Shown here one piece after another: positions 27,781 through 35,574 of a DNA stretch of 35,574 nucleotides. The notes under the pieces are model-generated. The model did no database searches. It was given only the letters and a program-made list of their open reading frames with translations, and was not told where the DNA came from. The stretch is from NCBI RefSeq assembly GCF_000498355.1, contig NZ_AVSV01000014.1, positions 1 through 35,574 on the forward strand. The letters are read 5' to 3'. The DNA is from Clostridium sp. Ade.TY (GTDB taxonomy: Bacteria > Bacillota > Clostridia > Clostridiales > Clostridiaceae). Each line of letters begins with the position of its first letter. Positions within the stretch are counted from its first letter, which is position 1. The position numbers and the translations under genes are program-made.

Positions 27781-29676
27781 TTGAAATTACGCGAGGAAAT
27801 TGGTTTCCTGCAAGATATAATAAAAGGTGATTTATCACAAGATTCTCAAATAAATGTTCTATTTGATATATTAAAAAATGTATTAGATGAAGGTGCTGTA
27901 AGAGCTAGAACAGTAAGATTTAAGCTTAAAGATTACATTGGGTCAAAGAATGTAGCTGAAAGAGCATATGCATTAAATATGATAGCTTCAGATGGTGCTG
28001 GAATTGAAGTAGTACCACCAGAAGATAAAGTAGATGAAGTTATTGAAGATGCTGTTGTATGGATTTCAGAAGAGATAGCAAAAAGATATGTTCAAAATCA
28101 GATAGAATCAAAAGTAGAGAAAGCTATAATGGAAAAGCAAGAGAAGTATATTGATGAAATGAGACTTTCCATTATAAAGAAAGAAAAAGGCAGCGAAAAC
28201 CAAAAAACAAAGAAAAAATATGAAGAACTTAAAGAGTTGGATGATAGAGTAACAAGTAAAAATATAATGAGCTTTTTAAGACCAGAAACATTAGATGAAA
28301 TAGTAGGTCAAGAAAGAGCTATAAAATCATTAATATCAAAGTTGTCATCTCCATATCCACAACATATAATTCTTTATGGACCACCAGGGGTTGGTAAAAC
28401 TACTGCTGCTAGAATAGCTCTTAATGCAGCTAAAAATTTAGAATTTACACCTTTTGATGATAAATCTAAGTTTGTTGAGGTGGATGGAACAACTTTAAGA
28501 TGGGATCCAAGAGAAATAACAAATCCTTTATTAGGATCAGTACATGACCCTATATATCAAGGAAGTAAAAGAGACTTAGCTGATATTGGAGTACCAGAAC
28601 CAAAGCCAGGATTAGTAACAGAGGCTCATGGTGGAGTATTATTTATAGATGAGATAGGAGAACTTGATAATATTCTTCAAAATAAACTTTTAAAAGTATT
28701 AGAAGATAAGAGGGTTGAATTTTCATCATCATATTATGATCCAGATGATGAAAAAACTCCTAAATATATAAAATATTTATTCGAAAAGGGGGCTCCAGCA
28801 GATTTTGTACTAATTGGTGCAACAACAAGAGAACCAGGAGAAATAAATCCTGCTCTTAGATCAAGATGTACAGAAGTTTATTTTGAGCCACTTGGAGTTA
28901 AAGATATTCAAGATATAGTAAGAAATGCTGCTAAAAAACTTGGAGTTTCATTAGAAAAAGAAGTTCCAGAATATATAAGTAGATTTACTATAGAAGGAAG
29001 AAAAGCAGTAAATATACTTACTGATGCATATGGATTTGCACTTTATAAGAGAAAAAATAAGCCTAAGAAACTTAAAATCACTCTAAAAGATGTAGAAGAA
29101 GTAGTATCAATAGGAAGATATACTCCATTTGAAATAGTAGATAATAATACTGAATATGAAATTGGTCATATATATGGTTTAGGAGTAAGTGGATTTATAG
29201 GATCAACGCTAGAAATAGAAGCATCAGTTTTTGAAGCAAAGAAAAAAGGTGCAGGAACTGTAAGATTCAATGAAACAGCTGGTAGCATGGCTAAAGATTC
29301 AGTATATAATGCAGCATCAGTAATAAGAAAAATTACTGATAAAGATATAAAAGATTATGATATTCATGTTAATGTAATTGGTGGTGGAAAAATAGATGGA
29401 CCATCAGCTGGTACAGCAATAACAGTATGTATAATAAGTGCTTTATTAAATAAGCCTTTAAGACAAGAGGTTGCTATTACCGGGGAAATATCATTAAGAG
29501 GAAAAGTTAAACCTGTTGGAGGAATATTTGAAAAAATTTATGGGGCGAGAAGAAAAGGAATAAAACTTGCAATTGTACCAGAAGATAATAAAAATGATAT
29601 TCCACAAGGATTGACTGATATAGAAGTTAAAACTGCAAGAACTATTGAAGATGTAATGGAATTAGTTTTTGAATAA
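27781..29676 (+). CDS. lonC: Lon-family ATP-dependent protease LonC
   Basis: A 631-residue Lon-type protease of the LonC/spore-former branch. It lacks the LAN substrate-binding domain of housekeeping Lon and instead has a helical N-terminus (1-165). The AAA+ module has Walker A GPPGVGKTT (200-208) and Walker B VLFIDEIGEL with a large insert, and the C-terminal Ser-Lys protease domain has S542 in DGPSAGT and K585 in GGIFEKIYGA, the usual 43 residues apart. The start is TTG, nine bases after AGGAGG. Its position after rplI and before dnaB is typical of Clostridia. The substrates are unknown. Confidence 0.9.
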   Translation: MKLREEIGFLQDIIKGDLSQDSQINVLFDILKNVLDEGAVRARTVRFKLKDYIGSKNVAERAYALNMIASDGAGIEVVPPEDKVDEVIEDAVVWISEEIAKRYVQNQIESKVEKAIMEKQEKYIDEMRLSIIKKEKGSENQKTKKKYEELKELDDRVTSKNIMSFLRPETLDEIVGQERAIKSLISKLSSPYPQHIILYGPPGVGKTTAARIALNAAKNLEFTPFDDKSKFVEVDGTTLRWDPREITNPLLGSVHDPIYQGSKRDLADIGVPEPKPGLVTEAHGGVLFIDEIGELDNILQNKLLKVLEDKRVEFSSSYYDPDDEKTPKYIKYLFEKGAPADFVLIGATTREPGEINPALRSRCTEVYFEPLGVKDIQDIVRNAAKKLGVSLEKEVPEYISRFTIEGRKAVNILTDAYGFALYKRKNKPKKLKITLKDVEEVVSIGRYTPFEIVDNNTEYEIGHIYGLGVSGFIGSTLEIEASVFEAKKKGAGTVRFNETAGSMAKDSVYNAASVIRKITDKDIKDYDIHVNVIGGGKIDGPSAGTAITVCIISALLNKPLRQEVAITGEISLRGKVKPVGGIFEKIYGARRKGIKLAIVPEDNKNDIPQGLTDIEVKTARTIEDVMELVFE

Positions 29677-29715
29677 TAAAGTAAAGAAGATTTTAATCTT
29701 CTTTACTTTATTTTA
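29675..29715 (+). terminator. Terminator after lonC
   Basis: A perfect 17-bp stem (29675-29691 with 29696-29712, loop TTTA) overlaps the lonC stop and is followed by a T-rich tail. It separates lonC from dnaB. Confidence 0.9.
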
Positions 29716-29763
29716 TTATTTTAAATTATATGATAAAATTAAATTTTGGAAGGAGGTATAAGC

Positions 29764-31098
29764 ATGGAAACAACAGTTAATAAAACATTGCCACAAAGTA
29801 TAGAAGCAGAACAATCAGTAATTGGTTCTATGATTATCGACAGAAGTGCAATAGCTCAAGCGGCAGAAGGGCTAGATGATGATGACTTTTATAGAGATAG
29901 TCATAAAGTTTTATTTAAAAGCATAATTGAGATGTTTAAAAAAGATATGGCAGTAGACTTAGTTACTGTACTTGAAGAGTTAAAGGCTAATGATATGCTA
30001 GAAAGAGCTGGCGGTGTTACATATGTAACAGAAATAACATCATCAGTGCCGACTACAGCTAACCTTTCTTCTTACATAAAGATAGTTCAAGAAAAATCAA
30101 CTCTTAGAAAGCTTATAAAAGCTTCATCTTCTATTATTGAAGAAAGTTATAATAAACAAGGTGAAGTTGAAAATGTATTAGATGCAGCAGAAAAGAGAAT
30201 ATTTGATATAGCGGAGAAGAGAACTACAAGTGATTTTGAACCTTTAAATCAAGTTCTTGAGAGAGGATTTATTGAAATAGAAAGACTATTCAATAATAAA
30301 GGTGAAATAACAGGAGTAGGGTCTGGATTCGTAGATTTAGATGCAAAAACATCAGGATTCCAAAAGGGTGATATGGTTCTTATAGCTGCCAGACCATCTA
30401 TGGGTAAAACAACATTTGCGTTAAATATTGCAGAATATGCAGCACTTAGAGAAGGAAAAAGTGTAGTTATATTTTCACTAGAAATGTCTAAGGAACAATT
30501 AGCATATAAACTTTTATGTTCTGAGGCAAATGTTGATATGTTAAAGCTTAGAACAGGTGCATTAGATGATAAAGATTGGGAAAATATAGCGAGAGCTACG
30601 GGTCCATTATCTAAAGCTAAAATATATATAGATGATACTGCAGGGGTTTCTGTAATGGAAATGAGATCAAAATGTAGAAGGTTAAAGATTGAGTATGGTA
30701 TAGATTTAATACTTATTGACTACCTTCAACTTATGTCAGGATCATCATCAGAGAGTAGACAACAAGAAGTATCAGAAATATCAAGATCTATAAAAGCATT
30801 AGCAAAAGAGATGGAATGTCCAGTAATAGCATTATCACAGTTATCTCGTGCTCCTGAGCAAAGAGCAGATCATAGACCAATGTTATCTGACCTTAGAGAA
30901 TCTGGTTCAATAGAGCAGGATGCTGACCTTGTTATGTTCTTATATAGAGATGAATACTATAACAAAGAGACAGAAGATAAAAACGTGGGGGAATGTATAA
31001 TAGCAAAGCAAAGAAACGGTCCAGTAGGAACTGTTAAGTTAGCTTGGCTTGGACAATTCAGTAAATTTGGTAATTTGGATACTATACATACAGAATAA
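29764..31098 (+). CDS. dnaB: Replicative DNA helicase DnaB
   Basis: The hexameric 5'-3' helicase of the replication fork (called DnaC in Bacillus). The 444-residue protein has the N-terminal primase-interacting domain (1-150, PQSIEAEQSVIGSMI) and the RecA-like motor with Walker A ARPSMGKTTF (209-218), Walker B LILIDYLQLM, and the DnaB motifs QLSRAPEQRADHRP and SDLRESGSIEQDAD. The ATG lies seven bases after AAGGAGG; an in-frame TTG just upstream is inside the RBS. It has its own transcription unit between two terminators. A -10-like TAAAAT is just upstream, but no clear -35. Confidence 0.97.
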   Translation: METTVNKTLPQSIEAEQSVIGSMIIDRSAIAQAAEGLDDDDFYRDSHKVLFKSIIEMFKKDMAVDLVTVLEELKANDMLERAGGVTYVTEITSSVPTTANLSSYIKIVQEKSTLRKLIKASSSIIEESYNKQGEVENVLDAAEKRIFDIAEKRTTSDFEPLNQVLERGFIEIERLFNNKGEITGVGSGFVDLDAKTSGFQKGDMVLIAARPSMGKTTFALNIAEYAALREGKSVVIFSLEMSKEQLAYKLLCSEANVDMLKLRTGALDDKDWENIARATGPLSKAKIYIDDTAGVSVMEMRSKCRRLKIEYGIDLILIDYLQLMSGSSSESRQQEVSEISRSIKALAKEMECPVIALSQLSRAPEQRADHRPMLSDLRESGSIEQDADLVMFLYRDEYYNKETEDKNVGECIIAKQRNGPVGTVKLAWLGQFSKFGNLDTIHTE

Positions 31099-31124
31099 AT
31101 AATAAAGACTAATATAAAGGATAA

Positions 31125-31156
31125 AAAAGCTCACCGTAGTAGGTGAGTTTTCTTTA
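31125..31156 (+). terminator. Terminator after dnaB
   Basis: CTCACC (31130-31135) pairs with GGTGAG (31142-31147) around a 6-base loop, extended by a G-U and A-U pairs into a T-rich tail (TTTTCTTT). Confidence 0.88.
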
Positions 31157-31183
31157 TAATAAATTGAAATTGGAGGATTGATT

Positions 31184-31984
31184 ATGAGTAAAAAAATAGG
31201 ATTTATAGGTTGCGGTAATATGGGAAGTTCAATGCTTGGTGGCTTAATAAGCAAAGGATTTTCTAAAAAGGAAGATATTATAGTTTCAACTAGAAGTGAA
31301 GAATCAAAAAATAGATTAGAAAAACAATATGGAGTTAATGCAACAATAGATAATAAAGAAGTTGCTGACTTTGCTGATATATTAATTCTTGCAGTAAAGC
31401 CTTATATGTATAAAGATGTAATTAGCGGAATAAAAGAAAGTATAAGTAAAGATAAAATAATAATAAGTATAGCAGCAGGTATAGATTTAAAGGACTTACA
31501 TGAAATGATAGGGGAAGAGTATAAAATAGTAAAAACTATGCCAAATACACCAGCTTTGGTAGGGGAAGGTATGTCTGCAATATGTCCTAATAAAAATATT
31601 ACTAAAGAAGAATTAGAATATGTTTGTAATATGTTCAATGCATTTGGAAAATATGAAATACTTTCAGAAGGAGATTTTCATGGATTTATAGCACTTTGCG
31701 GATCATCACCAGCATATGTATTTATGTTTATAGAAGCAATGGCGGATGAAGCTGTGAAACTTGGAATTCCAAGAATCAAGGCATATAAAATGGCAGCTCA
31801 AAGTGTATTAGGTTCAGCAAAGATGGTATTAGAAACTGGAAAACATCCTGGGGAATTAAAAGATATGGTATGCTCACCAAAAGGAACAACTATAGAAGCA
31901 GTATGTGAACTTGAAAAACTTGGATTTAGAAATTCTATAATAGGTGCAATGGATAAGTGCGCAGATAAATCAAAAAATATGTAA
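31184..31984 (+). CDS. proC: Pyrroline-5-carboxylate reductase
   Basis: Catalyses the last step of proline synthesis, reducing pyrroline-5-carboxylate with NAD(P)H. The 266-residue protein has the N-terminal Rossmann motif IGFIGCGNMGSSM (GCGNMG at 9-14), VKTMPNTPALVGEGM, and the C-terminal dimerisation and active-site segment with CGSSPAYVFMFIEAM and SPKGTTIEA. The ATG is seven bases after GGAGG; an in-frame TTG six bases upstream overlaps the RBS. It stands alone between two terminated units. No proA/proB is nearby, so the substrate could come from proline, ornithine or glutamate routes. Confidence 0.95.
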   Translation: MSKKIGFIGCGNMGSSMLGGLISKGFSKKEDIIVSTRSEESKNRLEKQYGVNATIDNKEVADFADILILAVKPYMYKDVISGIKESISKDKIIISIAAGIDLKDLHEMIGEEYKIVKTMPNTPALVGEGMSAICPNKNITKEELEYVCNMFNAFGKYEILSEGDFHGFIALCGSSPAYVFMFIEAMADEAVKLGIPRIKAYKMAAQSVLGSAKMVLETGKHPGELKDMVCSPKGTTIEAVCELEKLGFRNSIIGAMDKCADKSKNM

Positions 31985-32002
31985 TAAATTTATTTTTACT
32001 TG

Positions 32003-32031
32003 TTGACAAAGATAAAAATAGAATATATACT
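32003..32031 (+). promoter_or_regulatory. Strong promoter in the proC-purA gap
   Basis: TTGACA (32003-32008), a 17-base spacer and TATACT (32026-32031). It is a near-consensus sigma-A promoter reading to the right, 19 bases after the proC stop. A Fur-like dyad covers its predicted start site. Confidence 0.85.
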
Positions 32032-32039
32032 ATAGTTAG

Positions 32040-32054
32040 TGATAATCAATATCA
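32040..32054. promoter_or_regulatory. Fur-box-like operator
   Basis: TGATAATCAATATCA matches the firmicute 7-1-7 Fur site TGATAATNATTATCA at all but one defined position. It lies at about +1 of the promoter at 32003-32031, where a bound repressor would block initiation. Fur identity is inferred from the motif only. Confidence 0.55.
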
Positions 32055-32161
32055 ATTAGATAGCGTAAGAAATTTTTGGATTGGTTATATACTGGACACA
32101 CAGAACACACATATATAAAACATTAACGCGAAAAAACTCCTCTTAATTATTAAATTAAGAG

Positions 32162-32198
32162 AAAAAAACCTTAGATTCCACAGGTCTAAGGTTTTTTT
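32162..32198 (+). terminator. Terminator of the candidate small RNA
   Basis: CCTTAGA with its leading A-run (32162-32175) pairs perfectly with TCTAAGG and a run of seven T (32185-32198), loop TTCCACAGG. The A-run could also make it work on the minus strand. Confidence 0.92.
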
Positions 32199-33709
<1,511 letters not shown>

Positions 33710-33724
33710 TTCCGACTGGAAAAC

Positions 33725-33753
33725 TTGACTTTAATAAATGCATAAAATATAAT
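33725..33753 (+). promoter_or_regulatory. Promoter of the DUF1858 gene
   Basis: TTGACT (33725-33730), a 17-base spacer and TATAAT (33748-33753), a nearly perfect sigma-A promoter starting 15 bases after the purA stop. It suggests strong, independent expression of the small gene that follows. Confidence 0.88.
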
Positions 33754-33804
33754 CTTTTTATAGATGATATTTATGTACATAAAATTATTAAAGAGGTGGA
33801 TTTA

Positions 33805-33999
33805 ATGATAACTAAAGACATGACAATCGGTGAAATAATAAGAAAAGACCCAACAAGAGCAGAAGTTTTAATGGCATTTGGAATGGGATGTGTTGGATGT
33901 CCATCAGCTCAAGCTGAAACATTAGAAGAAGCTGCAGGAGTTCACGGATTAAACTTAGAAGCTTTATTAGAAGCTTTAAACAATAGAGCAGAATATTAA
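33805..33999 (+). CDS. DUF1858 small redox-disulfide domain protein
   Basis: A 64-residue protein consisting of a DUF1858 domain: [18 protein letters not shown], then [20 protein letters not shown] with C29 and C32. The family is described as a hybrid-cluster-protein-associated disulfide domain and occurs alone or fused to redox enzymes; no hybrid cluster protein gene is next to it here. The ATG follows AGAGGTGG; a GTG inside that RBS was rejected as start. A near-perfect promoter precedes it and a terminator follows, so it is a single-gene unit. The partner and role are unknown. Confidence 0.87.
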   Translation: MITKDMTIGEIIRKDPTRAEVLMAFGMGCVGCPSAQAETLEEAAGVHGLNLEALLEALNNRAEY

Positions 34000-34010
34000 T
34001 TCTGAAATTT

Positions 34011-34041
34011 AGCAGATAGTTTATACTATCTGCTTTTTTTA
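34011..34041 (+). terminator. Terminator after the DUF1858 gene
   Basis: A perfect 10-bp stem (34011-34020 with 34025-34034, loop TTAT) followed by a run of T. Confidence 0.93.
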
Positions 34042-34140
34042 ATTGTTTTACATATTAAAGATGTTAGTAATAAATAGAACCATTAGTAAATATAAATAGA
34101 AAAGTAGTTTATATTATTTTATATTTGGGGGATATTTATT

Positions 34141-34689
34141 ATGATAAAAGAAGAAAATTTAATAAAAAGTAATAATAGAAAATACAGTAATTTATATAAC
34201 ATAATAAAAAAATATGTTTATAAAAATTATGATGAATACAATAGGGTATGTAAAAGAAAAAATAAAAGAATAGCTATAATTATATCCTTAGTGGCTTGCT
34301 TTATGCTTATAATATCTACATCAATATTATCAATTAGAAGAGGATATTATGATAGTAATATTACTGCAATTACCTTAGCAATTATTTTTGAAGTTTTAAA
34401 TATTTTATTTTTTACTACTTTTATATTTGTATTGGCTAAGGATGAGTTTAGAGAGGAGTTTGGGTTTACTGGATGTTTTAATATAACATCTATAGTTTTT
34501 CTAATAAGAGCTGTTTTTGAGCTACCTGGGGCTATAATTGGAGTATATTTAAATAATGGAGAAGGTATAGCGTTTTTTATTGGGTTAATAATGAGTAGTT
34601 TAACAATGTATTTACTATTGAAGAATAATAAAATAATAAATTTTAAAAAAGCACTTTTAATTTTATTGATATTTATATTTTTCATATAA
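34141..34689 (+). CDS. Hypothetical integral membrane protein
   Basis: I do not recognise this 182-residue protein. A charged, Lys/Tyr/Asn-rich N-terminus (1-42) is followed by about five hydrophobic segments (about 44-65, 73-97, 113-137, 141-161, 168-182), the last reaching the C-terminus. Conserved-looking residues such as a catalytic motif or cysteine pair are absent. Its only cysteines are single (C38, C54 and C114 by my count). GGGGG lies 11 bases before the ATG, rather far. It stands between a terminator and the thioesterase gene. It is AT-rich even for this genome, as membrane proteins often are. Confidence 0.65.
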   Translation: MIKEENLIKSNNRKYSNLYNIIKKYVYKNYDEYNRVCKRKNKRIAIIISLVACFMLIISTSILSIRRGYYDSNITAITLAIIFEVLNILFFTTFIFVLAKDEFREEFGFTGCFNITSIVFLIRAVFELPGAIIGVYLNNGEGIAFFIGLIMSSLTMYLLLKNNKIINFKKALLILLIFIFFI

Positions 34690-34791
34690 TTAATAATTTG
34701 TAAAAAGTACTTTAATAAGTATACAGAAGATAGAAAGTTTAATGAAATTAATGTAGGATTATATTAAATAATACTTTGAGGTGTGAGCAAG

Positions 34792-35553
34792 ATGACTAAT
34801 GAATATACTAAAGGATATACAAAACAATATGAAGTAATGTATAGAGATTCAGACTATAAATTAAGATGTAAACTTGCATCTATGGTAGATTTTTTCTGTG
34901 ATATTGGTAACATTCATGCAGAGGAAGTTGGAGATTCAATAGATTTTCAATTATCACATGGATGTACTTGGGTCTTTTATAAATATGATATAAACATTTA
35001 TAAATATCCAAAGTATAGACAAAAAATAATTGTAACAACAATTCCAGCAGGATTTAAGAAATTTTATGCATTTAGAAAATATTTGATAAAGAGTGAAGAA
35101 GGTGAACTTCTAGCAGAGGCAACAGCATTATTTTTCTTGATAAACATAGAAAAAAGAAGACCAGCAAGAATACTTAAAGAGCAATATGAATTCTATGGTG
35201 AGTCTGGAGATATGGATAAAGCTATAGATATGGGTAAAATAAGAAAAATAGAGAATGAAGACCATTATAAGGAATTCCAAATAAGATACAGTGATATAGA
35301 TTCTAATACACATGTTAATAATGTAAAATATATTGAATGGGCTATAGAATCAGTTCCTATAGAAGTAGTTAAAGATTATGAAATAGATAAATTAAAGGTC
35401 GTATTTGAAAAAGAAACAACTTATGGAAATAAAATTCATGTATCAGCAGAAGTTATAAAAGAAGATGATGGATTAACAACATTGCATAAAATTACAGATA
35501 AAGATGGTCAAGAGCTTACAGTATTAGAAGCTCATTGGAGAAAATCAATATAA
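34792..35553 (+). CDS. Acyl-ACP thioesterase (FatA/FatB family)
   Basis: A 253-residue double-hotdog thioesterase that would release fatty acids from acyl carrier protein. The N-terminal hotdog opens YEVMYRDSDYKLRCKLASMVDFFCDI. The C-terminal hotdog carries SNTHVNNVKYIEWAIES (N172, H174, N176), closely matching the catalytic Asn/His strand of plant FatA/FatB proteins. Bacterial members usually sit in anaerobes and make short or medium-chain acids, but chain length cannot be read here. The ATG is eight bases after GAGGTG; a GTG nine bases upstream is part of that RBS. A weak promoter (TTGTAA, 16 bases, TATACA) can be read about 60-95 bases upstream. Confidence 0.92.
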   Translation: MTNEYTKGYTKQYEVMYRDSDYKLRCKLASMVDFFCDIGNIHAEEVGDSIDFQLSHGCTWVFYKYDINIYKYPKYRQKIIVTTIPAGFKKFYAFRKYLIKSEEGELLAEATALFFLINIEKRRPARILKEQYEFYGESGDMDKAIDMGKIRKIENEDHYKEFQIRYSDIDSNTHVNNVKYIEWAIESVPIEVVKDYEIDKLKVVFEKETTYGNKIHVSAEVIKEDDGLTTLHKITDKDGQELTVLEAHWRKSI

Positions 35554-35574
35554 AATTGCAAAAAAATAGACTGC

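Larger units (their letters stand above)
32038..32198 (+). ncRNA. Candidate small RNA under the Fur-like site
   Basis: A promoter, a predicted start near 32038 and a strong terminator ending at 32198 define a transcript of about 160 bases without any ATG ORF. It contains a 9-bp hairpin (32140-32148 with 32153-32161) preceded by a pyrimidine-rich ACTCCTCTT, which could pair with Shine-Dalgarno sequences. I do not recognise a known RNA family; 6S, SRP and tmRNA features are absent. It could alternatively be a terminated leader of purA. Confidence 0.45.

Noticed and set aside
32080..32127. TTG-initiated 16-codon ORF inside the candidate small RNA
   Set aside because: No Shine-Dalgarno precedes it and the peptide has no recognisable feature.

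Overview
The window is the chromosomal replication origin region of a low-GC, spore-forming Firmicute. The very AT-rich sequence, the gene order (gyrA-gyrB-remB-recF-yaaA-dnaN-dnaA / oriC / rpmH-rnpA-yidD-yidC-jag-mnmE-mnmG-rsmG-noc-soj-spo0J) and spore-linked genes (yyaC, a LonC-type protease, a YidC/SpoIIIJ-Jag pair) point to Clostridium sensu stricto. I cannot name the species.

Left arm (1-9387, minus strand): an rRNA-type tandem promoter at the left edge fires out of the window. Next come gyrA, gyrB, remB, recF, yaaA, dnaN and dnaA, all transcribed away from the origin. The origin is bipartite. One DnaA-box cluster lies between dnaA and dnaN and carries a run of DnaA-trios. A second lies between dnaA and rpmH.

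Right arm (9855-35553, mostly plus strand): ribosome, tRNA-modification and membrane-insertion genes (rpmH, rnpA, yidD, yidC, jag, mnmE, mnmG, rsmG); chromosome organisation genes (noc, soj, spo0J and two abutting parS sites); a DUF4446 gene; a short head-on minus-strand operon (LysE-type exporter, cysteine-desulfurase-like enzyme, yyaC); DUF3343, an MscS-type channel, DUF951; the rpsF-ssb-rpsR operon behind an S6:S18-type leader; MazG-like, gdpP, rplI, lonC, dnaB, proC; a gene-free stretch with a candidate small RNA under a Fur-like site; then purA, DUF1858, an unknown membrane protein and an acyl-ACP thioesterase.

Nearly all genes are well-known core genes, and I see no insertion sequence, prophage, CRISPR array or defence island. 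The points worth a second look are regulatory: structured leaders at yaaA and yyaC, a seven-codon leader ORF overlapping soj, the double parS, the orphan Fur-like promoter/terminator unit at 32003-32198, an alternative-pairing 5' leader at the rRNA promoter, and a Noc without its usual membrane-binding N-terminus. Several genes have GTG or TTG codons lying inside or next to the Shine-Dalgarno sequence; for these I chose the downstream ATG with proper spacing.
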